The notes under the pieces: model-generated | What the model was told of the DNA's origin: nothing | Databases searched by the model: none | The model's input: only the letters and a program-made list of their open reading frames with translations | Shown here: piece by piece, positions 1-8,149 of the stretch | Layout of the letters: each line of letters begins with the position of its first letter | How positions within the stretch are numbered: the stretch's first letter is position 1 | Assembly: GCF_000428145.1 (NCBI RefSeq) | Contig: NZ_ATZJ01000021.1 | Coordinates: 1-64,000 of the forward strand | Origin: Chitinilyticum litopenaei DSM 21440 | GTDB taxonomy: Bacteria; Pseudomonadota; Gammaproteobacteria; Burkholderiales; Chitinibacteraceae | DNA: 64,000 bases | Direction of reading: 5' to 3' | Made by a program: the position numbers and the translations under genes

Positions 1-190
1 TGATGCGGTCGGGATCGCGCGGATCGTGTAGCGCCTTGGCGACGGCCTCTGACAAACCGATGCGGTGATCAGTCTGGCGCAGCAACATCAGTCCGCCATC
101 GGAACTGAGTGCGCCGCCAGTGAAATTGGCCTCGATCTGGCAACGGCCAAGACGGCCAAACGGGAGTTCAGGTGCGGTACACTTTGGCAT
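1..190 (-). CDS. IS1380-family transposase, N-terminal 63 codons (runs off window)
   Basis: This encodes the DDE transposase of an IS1380-family element; only the N-terminus is in the window. The reading frame starts at ATG 188-190 with MPKCTAPELPFGRLGR and continues IEANFTGGALSSDGGL, LLRQTDHRIGL and LHDPRDPDRI, the characteristic opening of this family (the SSDGG segment and the DPRDP-R segment). There is no stop before base 1. The catalytic residues lie beyond the edge, so whether the transposase is intact cannot be told. Confidence 0.85.
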   Translation of the reverse strand, partial: MPKCTAPELPFGRLGRCQIEANFTGGALSSDGGLMLLRQTDHRIGLSEAVAKALHDPRDPDRI

Positions 191-236
191 CGGCGGAGTT
201 GTCTGTGGATCGGTCTGGAAAGCATATCCTATGCGG
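1..236 (-). mobile_element. IS1380-family insertion sequence, one end only
   Basis: The left edge holds the 5' end of an IS1380-type element whose transposase reads leftward out of the window. The outer end probably lies near 231-236, where the minus strand reads CCGCATAGGATATGC; IS ends in this family often begin with CC, but without the other end the inverted repeat and target duplication cannot be confirmed. The neighbouring small gene stops in this same stretch, which suggests the element landed in its 3' end. The boundary is inferred; the transposase identity is much firmer. Confidence 0.6.
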
Positions 237-609
237 CTTTAAGCCCTCCGCCGACCCCGAACTCATGAAAAATCCGGGCTAGCGCCTGACGTTGCGCCCA
301 GCCTTGTGCTGCGGCGCAGCTGCTTTGCGCCGGCAGGAAAGCGGCCTGGGCTGGGTTGGCCAACCGTGCTGACCGGCGAAAAATGCCGGTGATGCAGCCC
401 TGGCCATCGGCGACGACAAAAACCCCCAAATAGGCAGCTGCCTGCATGCGCTGGTTTTCCGGCAGCCGCGCCAGATCGGCTGCACCGAAGAGACGCGATG
501 CCCCGCGCAGATGTGGTTGCGCCAGATTTTCCAGAATTGTGTAAGGCACGTTCAGCGCATAGCGCTGGGCATGGGCGGTATCGGTCAGGCGAAAGCGCTG
601 GGTGGACAT
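229..609 (-). CDS. Hypothetical protein, 3' end probably cut by the IS
   Basis: The product is about 126 residues and I do not recognise the family. The ATG at 607-609 (MSTQRFRLTDTAHAQRYALN) is preferred to a longer in-frame extension because the extension crosses the palindromic operator-like region upstream. The C-terminus ends VGGGLKAA with a TAG stop inside what appears to be the IS1380 element end, so the native protein may have been longer. There are no clear membrane segments or signal peptide. Expression is probably governed by the two inverted-repeat sites between 631 and 690. The regulator that would bind them is not in the window. Confidence 0.5.
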   Translation of the reverse strand: MSTQRFRLTDTAHAQRYALNVPYTILENLAQPHLRGASRLFGAADLARLPENQRMQAAAYLGVFVVADGQGCITGIFRRSARLANPAQAAFLPAQSSCAAAQGWAQRQALARIFHEFGVGGGLKAA

Positions 610-630
610 GATGGGCTCCGTAATCAATGT

Positions 631-690
631 AGAACGAACGTTCTGAATTATGGCTCTTGCTGGTGCCTTGTAAAGTAGAACGTTCGTTCT
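631..690. promoter_or_regulatory. Pair of inverted operator-like sites
   Basis: AGAACGAACGTTCT (631-644) and AGAACGTTCGTTCT (677-690) are exact reverse complements of each other, 46 bp apart start to start. Each is nearly palindromic around an AGAACG/CGTTCT arm pair. This size and symmetry is typical of TetR/AcrR-family operators. They lie just upstream of the small leftward gene. Which protein binds is unknown, because no TetR gene is visible nearby. Confidence 0.6.
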
Positions 691-748
691 GGTGACGCTT
701 GCTGTTGTACAGATGCGACGCAGGGTAGTCGGCTTTGTTTTCCTGGTG

Positions 749-795
749 GGGTATACAGCCAAAGCCATTTTCCCTAAATGCTCATTGGCATATAC
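749..795. repeat. GGGTAT-tipped palindrome, copy 1
   Basis: A 47-bp imperfect palindrome starts GGGTATACAGCC, has AAAGCCATTTT / AAATG in the middle and ends GGCATATAC. It is a member of the family described in the findings, and it lies in a non-coding stretch. Confidence 0.6.
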
Positions 796-1072
796 ATCGC
801 CAGGTATTGAAGCTTCTCACATACACCTCATTTTCCTTGCGAGGGGAACTGCCAGCGATGAGCCCGGTCTGCATGGCAGTGTGCTGACAATGCCGGTATG
901 TGCCGGTGCCGGGCAGGTCATCTTCTGCGCTGGCTGCTAGCCCACACAGATCGGCATCCGCTTTTGCGCAAATCAGGCTCTGGGCACCGGACATGCCACA
1001 CGGCGCTGCCGGTGAGGGTTGCCTGAGTCTCAGCCACTTCCATCAAACCAACGCTTGCCAAGGAGCATAAGC
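796..1072. other. Gene-free interval
   Basis: I see no gene here. Together with the operator pair and palindrome copy 1, the whole interval between the small leftward gene and the lipoprotein gene (610-1072) is non-coding. An AGGAG ribosome-binding site at 1061-1065 belongs to the lipoprotein gene. Confidence 0.5.
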
Positions 1073-1687
1073 ATGGTCATCAAGCCTTATATGAGATTGT
1101 CCGTTCTGGCCCTGGGCGCCAGCTTGCTGGCTGGTTGCGAGCAGGCCGAAGAGCTGAGCAAGCAGGCCGCCTCTGCCGTCGCCGGCCGTGTTGCCGCCGA
1201 GGTCAAGCAGCAAACCGACCAGGCCATTGACCAGCTTGCCAGCGAGGTGGATAACCAGCTCGCACCGCTGGGCGTGAGCAGTAGCGCCGTCGCGAGCCAG
1301 GTCAAGTCGCAGATCGTGACCCTCAGCCAGGCGCTGAAACCGGATTCGGACTGGGCGATGCTCGCCACACTGACCGGTGCGACGCCGCAGACGCTGGGCC
1401 TGCTGACGCCGGTCAGTCCCATCATGCCCGAGCTGCAAAAACTGCTGGGCCAGGATTTGCCGGCTTGGCAGAGCGCCATGCAAAAGGCCGGTCCGCTGCA
1501 AGTGCAGGATGGCGTGCTCTATACCCTGGCCAGCGAACCCAAGGGCGACACCGCCTGGCTGCTGATCGATGCACAAAACCGCAAGCTGGAAGCCGGGCTG
1601 CGCAGCAAGGGCAAGGAGCAGGTATGGGCCAGCAAGGGCGAGAGCCTGCGCCGCCCGGATGTTCTGGCCCAGGCACTGGCCAAGTAA
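1073..1687 (+). CDS. Predicted lipoprotein of unknown function
   Basis: The product is about 204 residues with a lipoprotein signal: a short basic start, a hydrophobic run VLALGASLLAGC and a predicted acylated Cys near residue 22. It should be anchored to the inner or outer membrane on the periplasmic side. Residues 23-100 are rich in Ala, Glu and Gln with heptad-like spacing (EELSKQAASAV, VKQQTDQAIDQLASEV), suggesting an amphipathic helix or coiled coil. The start was chosen at ATG 1073 for its AGGAG site 8 bases upstream. No enzyme motif is recognised. The next gene lies 140 bp downstream and may be transcribed separately. Confidence 0.7.
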   Translation: MVIKPYMRLSVLALGASLLAGCEQAEELSKQAASAVAGRVAAEVKQQTDQAIDQLASEVDNQLAPLGVSSSAVASQVKSQIVTLSQALKPDSDWAMLATLTGATPQTLGLLTPVSPIMPELQKLLGQDLPAWQSAMQKAGPLQVQDGVLYTLASEPKGDTAWLLIDAQNRKLEAGLRSKGKEQVWASKGESLRRPDVLAQALAK

Positions 1688-1827
1688 GCCGCTGCAAGGT
1701 GCATGTCGGGCCGCCCAGGGGGAGGGCGGCTCGCTCGTTGCTTGCATTGCCAGTAATGCTTGCTTAGGATTCGGCTCTGATCGACCTGTCACATCCCTTG
1801 GCCGGCCCCACTCTTTCTTGTCCCCCC

Positions 1828-3027
1828 ATGCTGCGTACTCTTTGCATTGCCTTGCTGGCTGGTCTTTGCTTGGCCCCATCCCTCGCGCTTGCTGCCAATC
1901 TGCCACAGCAGGCGCGTCCCAACCCGGCTCTGCGCGCATCGGGCCTGCATCTGGTCGAGCTGTTGAATGACAACGATATCCAAGCCCTTGACGCCCAGTT
2001 TGACTGGCCGGCGCTGACGGAACGGATGATCAGGGGCCTGGTCATCGACAGCCGCAGGCGCGAAGCCCTGCAGAAATTACTCGCGACCATGCGGCCGGAC
2101 ACGCAGCGCGTGTTCGGTGAGCTCCAGGGGCGACTCGAAGCACAGACGGCGGTCGCACGCCTGGTGAAATCCCGGCCGCTGCCAACGGGCAGCCTGCAGA
2201 TTGTGCGCATCGATTATTTCGCGCAAGCCGAGGCACCGCAGGAAGAGACAATGTTCAGCTATTTCAGCTTCATGCTGGACAAGCACGGGCGCGTGCGTGA
2301 CTGGGTGGATCATGATCAGGGAGGCTTGGCCAGCGATCAGCTCGGCGAACTGTTTCAGTCGCTGTTGAACAAACGGCACTGGAAAACCATCCTCCTTGGC
2401 AGGCCCGTCATGGATGAGCAGGCGTTGCGCGCGCAGCAATCCTTCAGTGCTGCGGTTGCGAAAAGCGATTGGCGCCGGGCTTATGGAGCTCTGCAGGAGC
2501 TGCCAGCCGAATACCGGGCGACTCTGGGTTGGGCCGTGCAGCGGGCGCGTTATGCTTCCCGGCTGGATGATGCCACCTTCCGCAGTGCCCTGGCACAGCT
2601 GGGGCGCCAGCATGGCAGTAGCCACGACGGTCGCCTATGGCTCTATCACCATTACAGCTTTCAGAAGGATTATCCGCGCATGCTGGCGGTCGTCGAAGCC
2701 TTCGAGCGCCACGTGGTCGTGGATGCCGTGACAAGCTACCTGAAATGCATGGTGCATCTGCAAAGCGGTGAGCTTGGGCCGGCCCGCACTGCCTGCGAAA
2801 AGAGCATCGTGCTAGAGCCCGATAGCCAATACGGCTGGGATGGCCTGTTTGCACTGGAAAGCCAGCGTCGGGATGCTGCCGCTGTGCTTGCACTGCTGGC
2901 GCGCTACGAGCAGCAATTTGCCATGCGCATTACCCCGGATGATTTGCAGGGTGACCCGGCTAACGCCTGGCTGCTTGCTACGCCGGAATTCAAACGCTGG
3001 GCGGCGACGCGGAGCAAGGCGCGCTGA
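1828..3027 (+). CDS. Exported protein, paralogue of the next gene
   Basis: The product is about 399 residues with a clear Sec signal peptide (MLRTLCIALLAGLCLAP, then SLALAAN), so it is probably periplasmic. The C-terminal half (around 260-390) reads like helical repeat pairs: FQKDYPRMLAVVEAFERHV, GELGPARTACEKSIVLEP and YEQQFAM. It shares these blocks and LVKSRPL...GS-Q---RIDY with the downstream gene, so the two arose by tandem duplication. No catalytic motif is seen. A TPR-like protein-interaction role is possible but unproven. The ATG at 1828 gives the best signal peptide; it has no obvious Shine-Dalgarno, and a TTG at 1798 is an alternative. Confidence 0.7.
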   Translation: MLRTLCIALLAGLCLAPSLALAANLPQQARPNPALRASGLHLVELLNDNDIQALDAQFDWPALTERMIRGLVIDSRRREALQKLLATMRPDTQRVFGELQGRLEAQTAVARLVKSRPLPTGSLQIVRIDYFAQAEAPQEETMFSYFSFMLDKHGRVRDWVDHDQGGLASDQLGELFQSLLNKRHWKTILLGRPVMDEQALRAQQSFSAAVAKSDWRRAYGALQELPAEYRATLGWAVQRARYASRLDDATFRSALAQLGRQHGSSHDGRLWLYHHYSFQKDYPRMLAVVEAFERHVVVDAVTSYLKCMVHLQSGELGPARTACEKSIVLEPDSQYGWDGLFALESQRRDAAAVLALLARYEQQFAMRITPDDLQGDPANAWLLATPEFKRWAATRSKAR

Positions 3028-3111
3028 TCGGCCGCACGCCGTCTGCATTTCTTGCGGCAAATGAAATCTGAGGGCACGATGACGTCCTTCTCCAGATTGG
3101 GAGCGACTGTC

Positions 3112-4302
3112 ATGCGTTTGAAAAACGTGCTGGGGGCCACGCTGGCCGCCTTGCTGCTGTGCGGTGTGCCCGCACTCCTGCCTGCCAAGGGGCTGGCGCA
3201 GCAGGCCAGTGCCGATGTCCCGGAGCTGGCGGCCCAGGGAAAACGGATAGGCAAGCTGTTGAACGAGCGTGATCGCATGGCCCTGCTGGCGATGATCGAT
3301 ATGCCGGCTCTGGCCGAACGCGTGACCGCCGGGATCCAGCTTGGCGCCAAGGATAAGGCCGATTTTGTTCGCGGCTTTACCAGCCCGGAGGCTGGCCGGC
3401 GGATGGTCGATACCAGCATGAACTTGCTGGAGTTGAACCATGGTATCGCCTATCTCGTAAAATCGCGCCCTTTGGGCAAGGGCAGTATCCAGACCCTGCG
3501 CATCGATTTTCGCTCCGCCGACGATGAACATGGCGGCTATGAATACATCGACTATTACGTCAACGAACAGGGTCGCGTCTTTGACTGGTACTTGCACAGC
3601 CGCAGTGCATTGATCAGCAAGACGATGAGCCGCCTGCTGCTGTCCATGGTCGAACCTGACCAGCTTGGCACGCTGCTGTTCAATCGCAAAACGCTGGAGC
3701 TAGGCGCCTTGCAGGCCATGCAGGACATGGGGCGCGCGCTCAATGCCGGCAAGTTTGATGCGGCGTATGCCGCCATGCAGAAGCTGCCTGCCGAATTTCG
3801 CGACAGCGTCGAGGGTGCCACGACCATGGCGGCACTGGCGACGCAACTGGATGAAAGCCGGCATAGGCAAAGCCTCGCCAGGCTGGCGCGCCTGCATGGC
3901 GACAAGGCCAGCGTGCAATTCATGCTGATCGACCATTATTTCTACCAGAAGGATTACCCGCGCATGCTGGCGGCGATTGCAGCCTTCGAGCAGCGCGTGG
4001 TGGAAGACGGCGCAACCAATTATCTGCGCTGCACTGCACAACTGGAGGCCGGGCAGCTGGAAGCCGCCCGCAAGGCCTGCGAGCGCAGCGTGGCGCTGGA
4101 GCCGACGGTCAAAAATGGCTGGTATGGCTTGATGACCGTGGAAAGCACGAACAAGGATGCAGCGCGACTCCTGAAGGTGCTGACGCGCTATGAGCAGCAG
4201 TTTGCAATGGAATTCGACCCCGACAAGCTGGTGGAGCAGGACTTCTATGCCTGGCTGGCCGGCAAGCCCGAATTCAGGGCCTGGGCGGCCAAGCGGCGCT
4301 AA
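3112..4302 (+). CDS. Exported protein, second paralogue
   Basis: The product is about 396 residues from ATG 3112 with a signal peptide (MRLKNVLGATLAALLLCGVP...LAQQA). It is homologous to the preceding gene over its whole length. Shared blocks are KLLNERDRMALL/ELLNDNDIQALD, YLVKSRPLGKGSIQTLRIDF, YQKDYPRMLAAIAAFEQRV, ARKACERSVALEP and YEQQFAMEF. The 84-bp spacing suggests co-transcription. An earlier in-frame ATG at 3079 has a GAGGG-like site but would put extra residues ahead of the signal peptide. A strong intrinsic terminator follows directly. Function is unknown; two diverged copies side by side suggest specialised partners or ligands. Confidence 0.7.
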   Translation: MRLKNVLGATLAALLLCGVPALLPAKGLAQQASADVPELAAQGKRIGKLLNERDRMALLAMIDMPALAERVTAGIQLGAKDKADFVRGFTSPEAGRRMVDTSMNLLELNHGIAYLVKSRPLGKGSIQTLRIDFRSADDEHGGYEYIDYYVNEQGRVFDWYLHSRSALISKTMSRLLLSMVEPDQLGTLLFNRKTLELGALQAMQDMGRALNAGKFDAAYAAMQKLPAEFRDSVEGATTMAALATQLDESRHRQSLARLARLHGDKASVQFMLIDHYFYQKDYPRMLAAIAAFEQRVVEDGATNYLRCTAQLEAGQLEAARKACERSVALEPTVKNGWYGLMTVESTNKDAARLLKVLTRYEQQFAMEFDPDKLVEQDFYAWLAGKPEFRAWAAKRR

Positions 4303-4303
4303 G

Positions 4304-4331
4304 AAAAACGGTGGCAAGGCCACCGTTTTTT
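4304..4331. terminator. Bidirectional intrinsic terminator
   Basis: A perfect stem AAAACGGTGGC / GCCACCGTTTT with an AAG loop has A and T tracts on both sides. It therefore serves the rightward exported-protein pair and the converging leftward satP-like gene. Confidence 0.9.
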
Positions 4332-4357
4332 CATGCTTCATGCCAGCCTGACAACGC

Positions 4358-4951
4358 TCAGTGTGCGCCCTGGCCCAGCGGCAGCACGTCGCGGCCATGC
4401 ACCTCGTTCATGATCTGGGCGATCGCCGAGTAGAAGGCCGAGCCGCCGCAGAACAGCCCGATCCAGCCGGCCAGCGGTTGCAGTGCCTCGTTGCCGGTGA
4501 ATTTCTCGACCGCGAGCACGGCGAACAGCAGCACCAGCGAGCCGAAAATGATCTGCGTGGCGCGATTCATGCGCAGCGTGCAGATGAAGAGGCAGGCGGT
4601 GAAGAGGCCCCACATCAGCATGTAGCTGCCCATGGCGGCGGCCGAATTCGCATCGCCCACGCCATGCTGGCCCATCAGGATCAACGCCACCAGGCTCAGC
4701 CAGAACAGGCCATACGAGGTAAACGCGGCGGTGCCGAAGGTATTGCCCTTTTTCCACTCCATCACGCCGGCGATCACCTGGGCAATGCCGCCGTAGAAGA
4801 TGCCCATGGCCAGAATCATGCTGGACAGGCCAAACAGGCCGATGTTGTGCAGGTTCAGCAGCATGGTGGTCATGCCAAAACCCAGCAAGCCCAGCGGGGC
4901 CGGGTTGGAGGTCTGGTCGCGTACGATGGTTTCCTGCGAGGTCGGGGCCAT
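4358..4951 (-). CDS. satP: Acetate/succinate transporter, GPR1/FUN34/YaaH family
   Basis: This is an inner-membrane carrier for acetate and succinate (SatP/YaaH family). The product is about 197 residues, the usual length, with six hydrophobic spans. The family signature NPAPLGLLGFGMTT is present near residues 17-30, followed by MLLNLHN. The ATG at 4949-4951 is chosen because the signature then sits at its normal distance and an AGGCAGGAA site lies upstream; the longer open frame has no support. The gene is monocistronic by context, converging on the shared terminator. Substrate is inferred from the family. Confidence 0.9.
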   Translation of the reverse strand: MAPTSQETIVRDQTSNPAPLGLLGFGMTTMLLNLHNIGLFGLSSMILAMGIFYGGIAQVIAGVMEWKKGNTFGTAAFTSYGLFWLSLVALILMGQHGVGDANSAAAMGSYMLMWGLFTACLFICTLRMNRATQIIFGSLVLLFAVLAVEKFTGNEALQPLAGWIGLFCGGSAFYSAIAQIMNEVHGRDVLPLGQGAH

Positions 4952-5079
4952 AGGGTGATTCCTGCCTTGTCGTTTTACTAAAAAGTGGCGGAATTTATAC
5001 GCAGTTGGCCGGCTTGTCACTTTGCATCGCGTCAAAGAATATGGCCTTCGCACGAAATGTTACCGGGGATTGCCCGAGC

Positions 5080-5721
5080 TTACTTGGCCTTGCGGGCGCA
5101 CCCTGGCAAAGGCTGCCAGCGATCTGCCTGCAGGCTGACCGTGTATGCGTGCTCCGGCTGGCTGTGGCAGCGCAGCGTGGCTGCGAGCTTGCCTTGCGGA
5201 TTCCAGTGCGGGTCACTGAGTTCGGCCAGGCTGCGGCTGCCGGCGCTGATCAGATTCGTCCCCTGCCACAGCGTGCGATTCTTGCGATTGCGCAGCAGCC
5301 AGGCTTCGCCATCCAGGCCATTGGGCTGGCGGATGGCCAGAAAACGCTGCCCGTCGGGCTCCAGCAGCACGGTATGGCCTGCGGCAATGCGCCGGCCGCT
5401 GGCCGGGTCGAACAGTACGCCACTGGACAGCGATTCGTGTTCCAGTCGAATCAGGTGCAGGCCGCTGGCGGCATCCTGCCCGCAGTAAAACCAGTGCCGG
5501 CCGGACCATGGCTCATCGTGCGGCGGCTGGTCGATGAATTGCGCTATGCCCTTGCTCCAGCGTATCAGCAGCATGTGTGGCGCCACGCGGCTGACTTCGG
5601 CAGGTGCCTGCTGCAAGGCGCTGCTTTCCTTTTCGGGGCAATTAAGCAAGGGGTTGGCAAGCGCGGGCCAGCTGCACAGTGCAAGCAAGGTAGTGACCAG
5701 GAGCGGGAGCGTGCGGGTCAT
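5080..5721 (-). CDS. Exported hypothetical protein coupled to recD
   Basis: The product is about 213 residues with a Sec signal peptide (MTRTLPLLVTTLLALCSWPALA), so it is predicted periplasmic. It carries several Cys residues in the mature part (LLNCPEKE, WFYCGQD, TLRCHSQ, LPGCARK) that could form disulfides. No family is recognised. Its ATG overlaps the recD stop codon as ATGA (5718-5721), so translation is probably coupled to recD, although an exported protein has no obvious role in RecBCD action. It may simply ride on the operon. Confidence 0.7.
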   Translation of the reverse strand: MTRTLPLLVTTLLALCSWPALANPLLNCPEKESSALQQAPAEVSRVAPHMLLIRWSKGIAQFIDQPPHDEPWSGRHWFYCGQDAASGLHLIRLEHESLSSGVLFDPASGRRIAAGHTVLLEPDGQRFLAIRQPNGLDGEAWLLRNRKNRTLWQGTNLISAGSRSLAELSDPHWNPQGKLAATLRCHSQPEHAYTVSLQADRWQPLPGCARKAK

Positions 5722-7700
5722 GGCGTTGTCCAGAGTCGGTCTAGTTGCGCGCCCAGCCCGCTGCTGCGCCGCGTCGCCCGTGCAATCAGCTGCGGCAGCA
5801 GGGCCAGTTGTGGGCCGGCCAGGGTGAAGCGCGATTTGGCGCGGGTGATGCCGGTGTAGATCAGCTCGCGGGTCAGCACCGGGCTGTCGCGATCGGGCAG
5901 CAGCAGGATCGCATGGCCGAATTCCGAGCCCTGCGACTTGTGCACCGTCATCGCCCAGGCCGTGTCGACATTGGCGAGCCGCGCGGGCGACACCAGCCGC
6001 ACGCCGGTGTCCGAATCCTCCGGAAAGGCCACGCGCAGCACGACGCCATTGCCCTCCGGCGCGGGCAGCGCCACCGTAATGCCGATGTCGCCATTCATCA
6101 GGTTCAAGCCGTAATCATTGGCCTGCACCAGCACCGGCCGTCCGGCATACCACTGGTTGTGCGCCTGCGCGGGCAGCTTCAGCAGCCCCGCATCCTGCAG
6201 CCAGCCGGCAATGCGGGTGTTCAGCCCGCTCACCCCCCAGGGCCCCTGGCGCAGCGCGCACAGCACGCGGCAGTCGTCAAAACGGAGCAGCAGTGTTTTC
6301 AGCCACGCCGCCCACTCGGAAGTCAGTTCACCCGCAGCCCAGCTGGCCGTGGCCGGGGGCTGCGCCAGGGTGAGCAAAAAGGCGCGGTAGCTGGCCGCGG
6401 GGGCAGTCAGCAGCCCGGTGAGCTCGCCGGCGCCGGGCGCCAGCGCCAGCTGCGCGATGTCGGCGCCGCCGCCGGCCAGCAGGCGCTGTGCCGTTTCGCA
6501 GTCGTTGGCATTCACCGCTGTGGCCAGCTGGCCGATGCCGCTGTCGCTGGCAAAGCGCCGCGATTCGCGCAGCATCACCGTCTGCTGCGCCAGTGGCGAG
6601 CCCTGGCCGTGGTAGGGCTGCGGGATGTGCTGGCCGGTGGCTTGCGCCAGCCAGGCGACCGTCGCTGCGGAATACGCACCGGCGCTGGCCTCGCGGCACA
6701 GCTCGGCCAGCACCGCGCCGGCTTCGACCGACGCCAGCTGATCCTTGTCGCCCAGCAGGATCAGCCGGGTATTCGGCGCGAGCGCCATGAACAGCGAATG
6801 CGCGAGGTCGAGGTCGATCATCGAGGCTTCATCGACGACGACCACATCGGCCGGCAGCGGGTTTTGCGCGTGGTGGCGAAAGCGCCGTGTGCCGGCTTGC
6901 GCGCCCAGCAGGCGGTGCAGGGTGGATACCCTGTCGGGGATGTGGCTCTTGACCAGATCACTGGTGGGTAGCTGGGCGATACCTTTGCGAATTGATTCGG
7001 AAAGCCGCGCGGCGGCTTTGCCGGTCGGCGCCGCCAGCCGGATCTGCAGCGCGCGGCCGTGGCCTGCCAGGGCATTTTCCTGCAACAGGGCCAGCAGCCG
7101 CAGCACCGTCGTCGTCTTGCCGGTACCCGGCCCGCCGGTGATCACCTGCAGCGGCGCGCGCGTGGCCAGCGCCACCGCGAGGCGCTGCCAGTCCGGGTCC
7201 TGGGTGTTGCCGGCAAACAGCGTCGCCAGCTGCGGGGCCAGTGTCGCGGGGACGTCGGCAGTACCCGCCGCCAGCCGGCCAGCCACGGCCTGTGCCAAGG
7301 CTCGCTCCATGCGCCAGTTGCGCAGCAGATAGAGACGCAAGCCATCGAGCACCAGCGGCGTGGTCCCGCTGCCGTCGCCGACGCATCGGGGTTCGCTCGC
7401 CAGCGCGGCGGCCAAGCTGGCCGGTGTCTGGCCGGCAAGCAAGGGGGCGAGCTGCGCGGATGGAGGTTGCGGCGCCTTCTCGGACGAATCGCTCGCGTCA
7501 TCCGCGCCGGTGAACAGGCTGTCGGGGTCGCTGAACAGGCGCTCCAGCTCCAGACAGACATGCCCGCTGGCCAGCGCGCGGCTGGTCAGCGCGGCGAGCA
7601 GCTGCACCAGCGGCCCGGCATTGGCCTCGCTGGCGAGCAGCTGCGTCAGCGCGCGGTCGAGCGGGGCGAGGAAGGTGAGTTGATGGATGGGAATTAGCAT
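5718..7700 (-). CDS. recD: Exodeoxyribonuclease V alpha subunit, RecD helicase
   Basis: RecD is the fast 5'-3' helicase of RecBCD, which processes double-strand ends for recombination and degrades foreign linear DNA. The product is about 660 residues, normal for RecD. Walker A (GGPGTGKTTTV) lies near residue 189, Walker B (VVVDEASMIDLD) near 288, and the late helicase motifs VHKSQGSEF and GITRAKSRF near 583 and 618. A diverged N-terminal region mediates contact with RecB/RecC in known enzymes. The start overlaps the end of the 151-codon gene by 7 bases, and the stop overlaps the next gene by ATGA, so this is one operon. Confidence 0.95.
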   Translation of the reverse strand: MLIPIHQLTFLAPLDRALTQLLASEANAGPLVQLLAALTSRALASGHVCLELERLFSDPDSLFTGADDASDSSEKAPQPPSAQLAPLLAGQTPASLAAALASEPRCVGDGSGTTPLVLDGLRLYLLRNWRMERALAQAVAGRLAAGTADVPATLAPQLATLFAGNTQDPDWQRLAVALATRAPLQVITGGPGTGKTTTVLRLLALLQENALAGHGRALQIRLAAPTGKAAARLSESIRKGIAQLPTSDLVKSHIPDRVSTLHRLLGAQAGTRRFRHHAQNPLPADVVVVDEASMIDLDLAHSLFMALAPNTRLILLGDKDQLASVEAGAVLAELCREASAGAYSAATVAWLAQATGQHIPQPYHGQGSPLAQQTVMLRESRRFASDSGIGQLATAVNANDCETAQRLLAGGGADIAQLALAPGAGELTGLLTAPAASYRAFLLTLAQPPATASWAAGELTSEWAAWLKTLLLRFDDCRVLCALRQGPWGVSGLNTRIAGWLQDAGLLKLPAQAHNQWYAGRPVLVQANDYGLNLMNGDIGITVALPAPEGNGVVLRVAFPEDSDTGVRLVSPARLANVDTAWAMTVHKSQGSEFGHAILLLPDRDSPVLTRELIYTGITRAKSRFTLAGPQLALLPQLIARATRRSSGLGAQLDRLWTTP

Positions 7701-8149
7701 GCTGAGTGGTCAGTATTGAAGCCTGCGGAGTTTTTCAAGGAGGCTAGCGCAAGCGGATCGAGCAGCAAACCATCCATTTGCCTGCTCTGTTCAATCAAGA
7801 AGGCAATGACGGCATGCTGTTGTTGAGGAGTAAGACGTTGCCACCAGCAGGCATAGCTTGAGCGGCTGGGGTCATTCTTCGGGGGGAGCAATCGGGCAAG
7901 CAGCGCATCAACAACATTGCTGCCCGGATCCTCAAGTGCTGCCAGTAATAACGCCGGCAGGTAATAGGCAAATGCCGCAGGGCTAAGAAATACCAGCGAG
8001 GTGTAGCGCAGTTCGGCAGCCGCCAGTTCATCCCAGTTGCGACGGGCAAAGAGGGCACCAGTGCCTTCGTCGTCATAGGTGTCGGTCAGCAGGGCTTCTC
8101 CGGCCGGAAAGGGCTGCACGGGAAAGGCCGCGAGGATGGCGTCACGCAT
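7694..8149 (-). CDS. Small protein embedded between recB and recD
   Basis: The product is about 151 residues, acidic near the start (DTYDDEGT) with a hydrophobic block VFLSPAAFAYYLPALLLAAL around 52-72. That block resembles the F-L-P-A-A-F-Y-Y-L-P core of small DUF6714-like proteins, a tentative match from memory. The gene overlaps recB by 8 bases and recD by 7 bases, so all three must be translated in a coupled way. Such a gene is not part of the textbook recC-recB-recD order. Function is unknown; a modulator of the nuclease or an unrelated hitchhiker are both possible. Confidence 0.75.
   Translation of the reverse strand: MRDAILAAFPVQPFPAGEALLTDTYDDEGTGALFARRNWDELAAAELRYTSLVFLSPAAFAYYLPALLLAALEDPGSNVVDALLARLLPPKNDPSRSSYACWWQRLTPQQQHAVIAFLIEQSRQMDGLLLDPLALASLKNSAGFNTDHSAC

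Noticed and set aside
782..994. Open frame on the minus strand in the gene-free stretch before the lipoprotein gene
   Set aside because: No ribosome-binding site and no family resemblance; it overlaps a palindromic repeat.
4361..4981. Long open frame on the plus strand opposite satP
   Set aside because: It is the mirror of the transporter gene, with Gln/His/Ala-rich content typical of antisense frames in GC-rich DNA.
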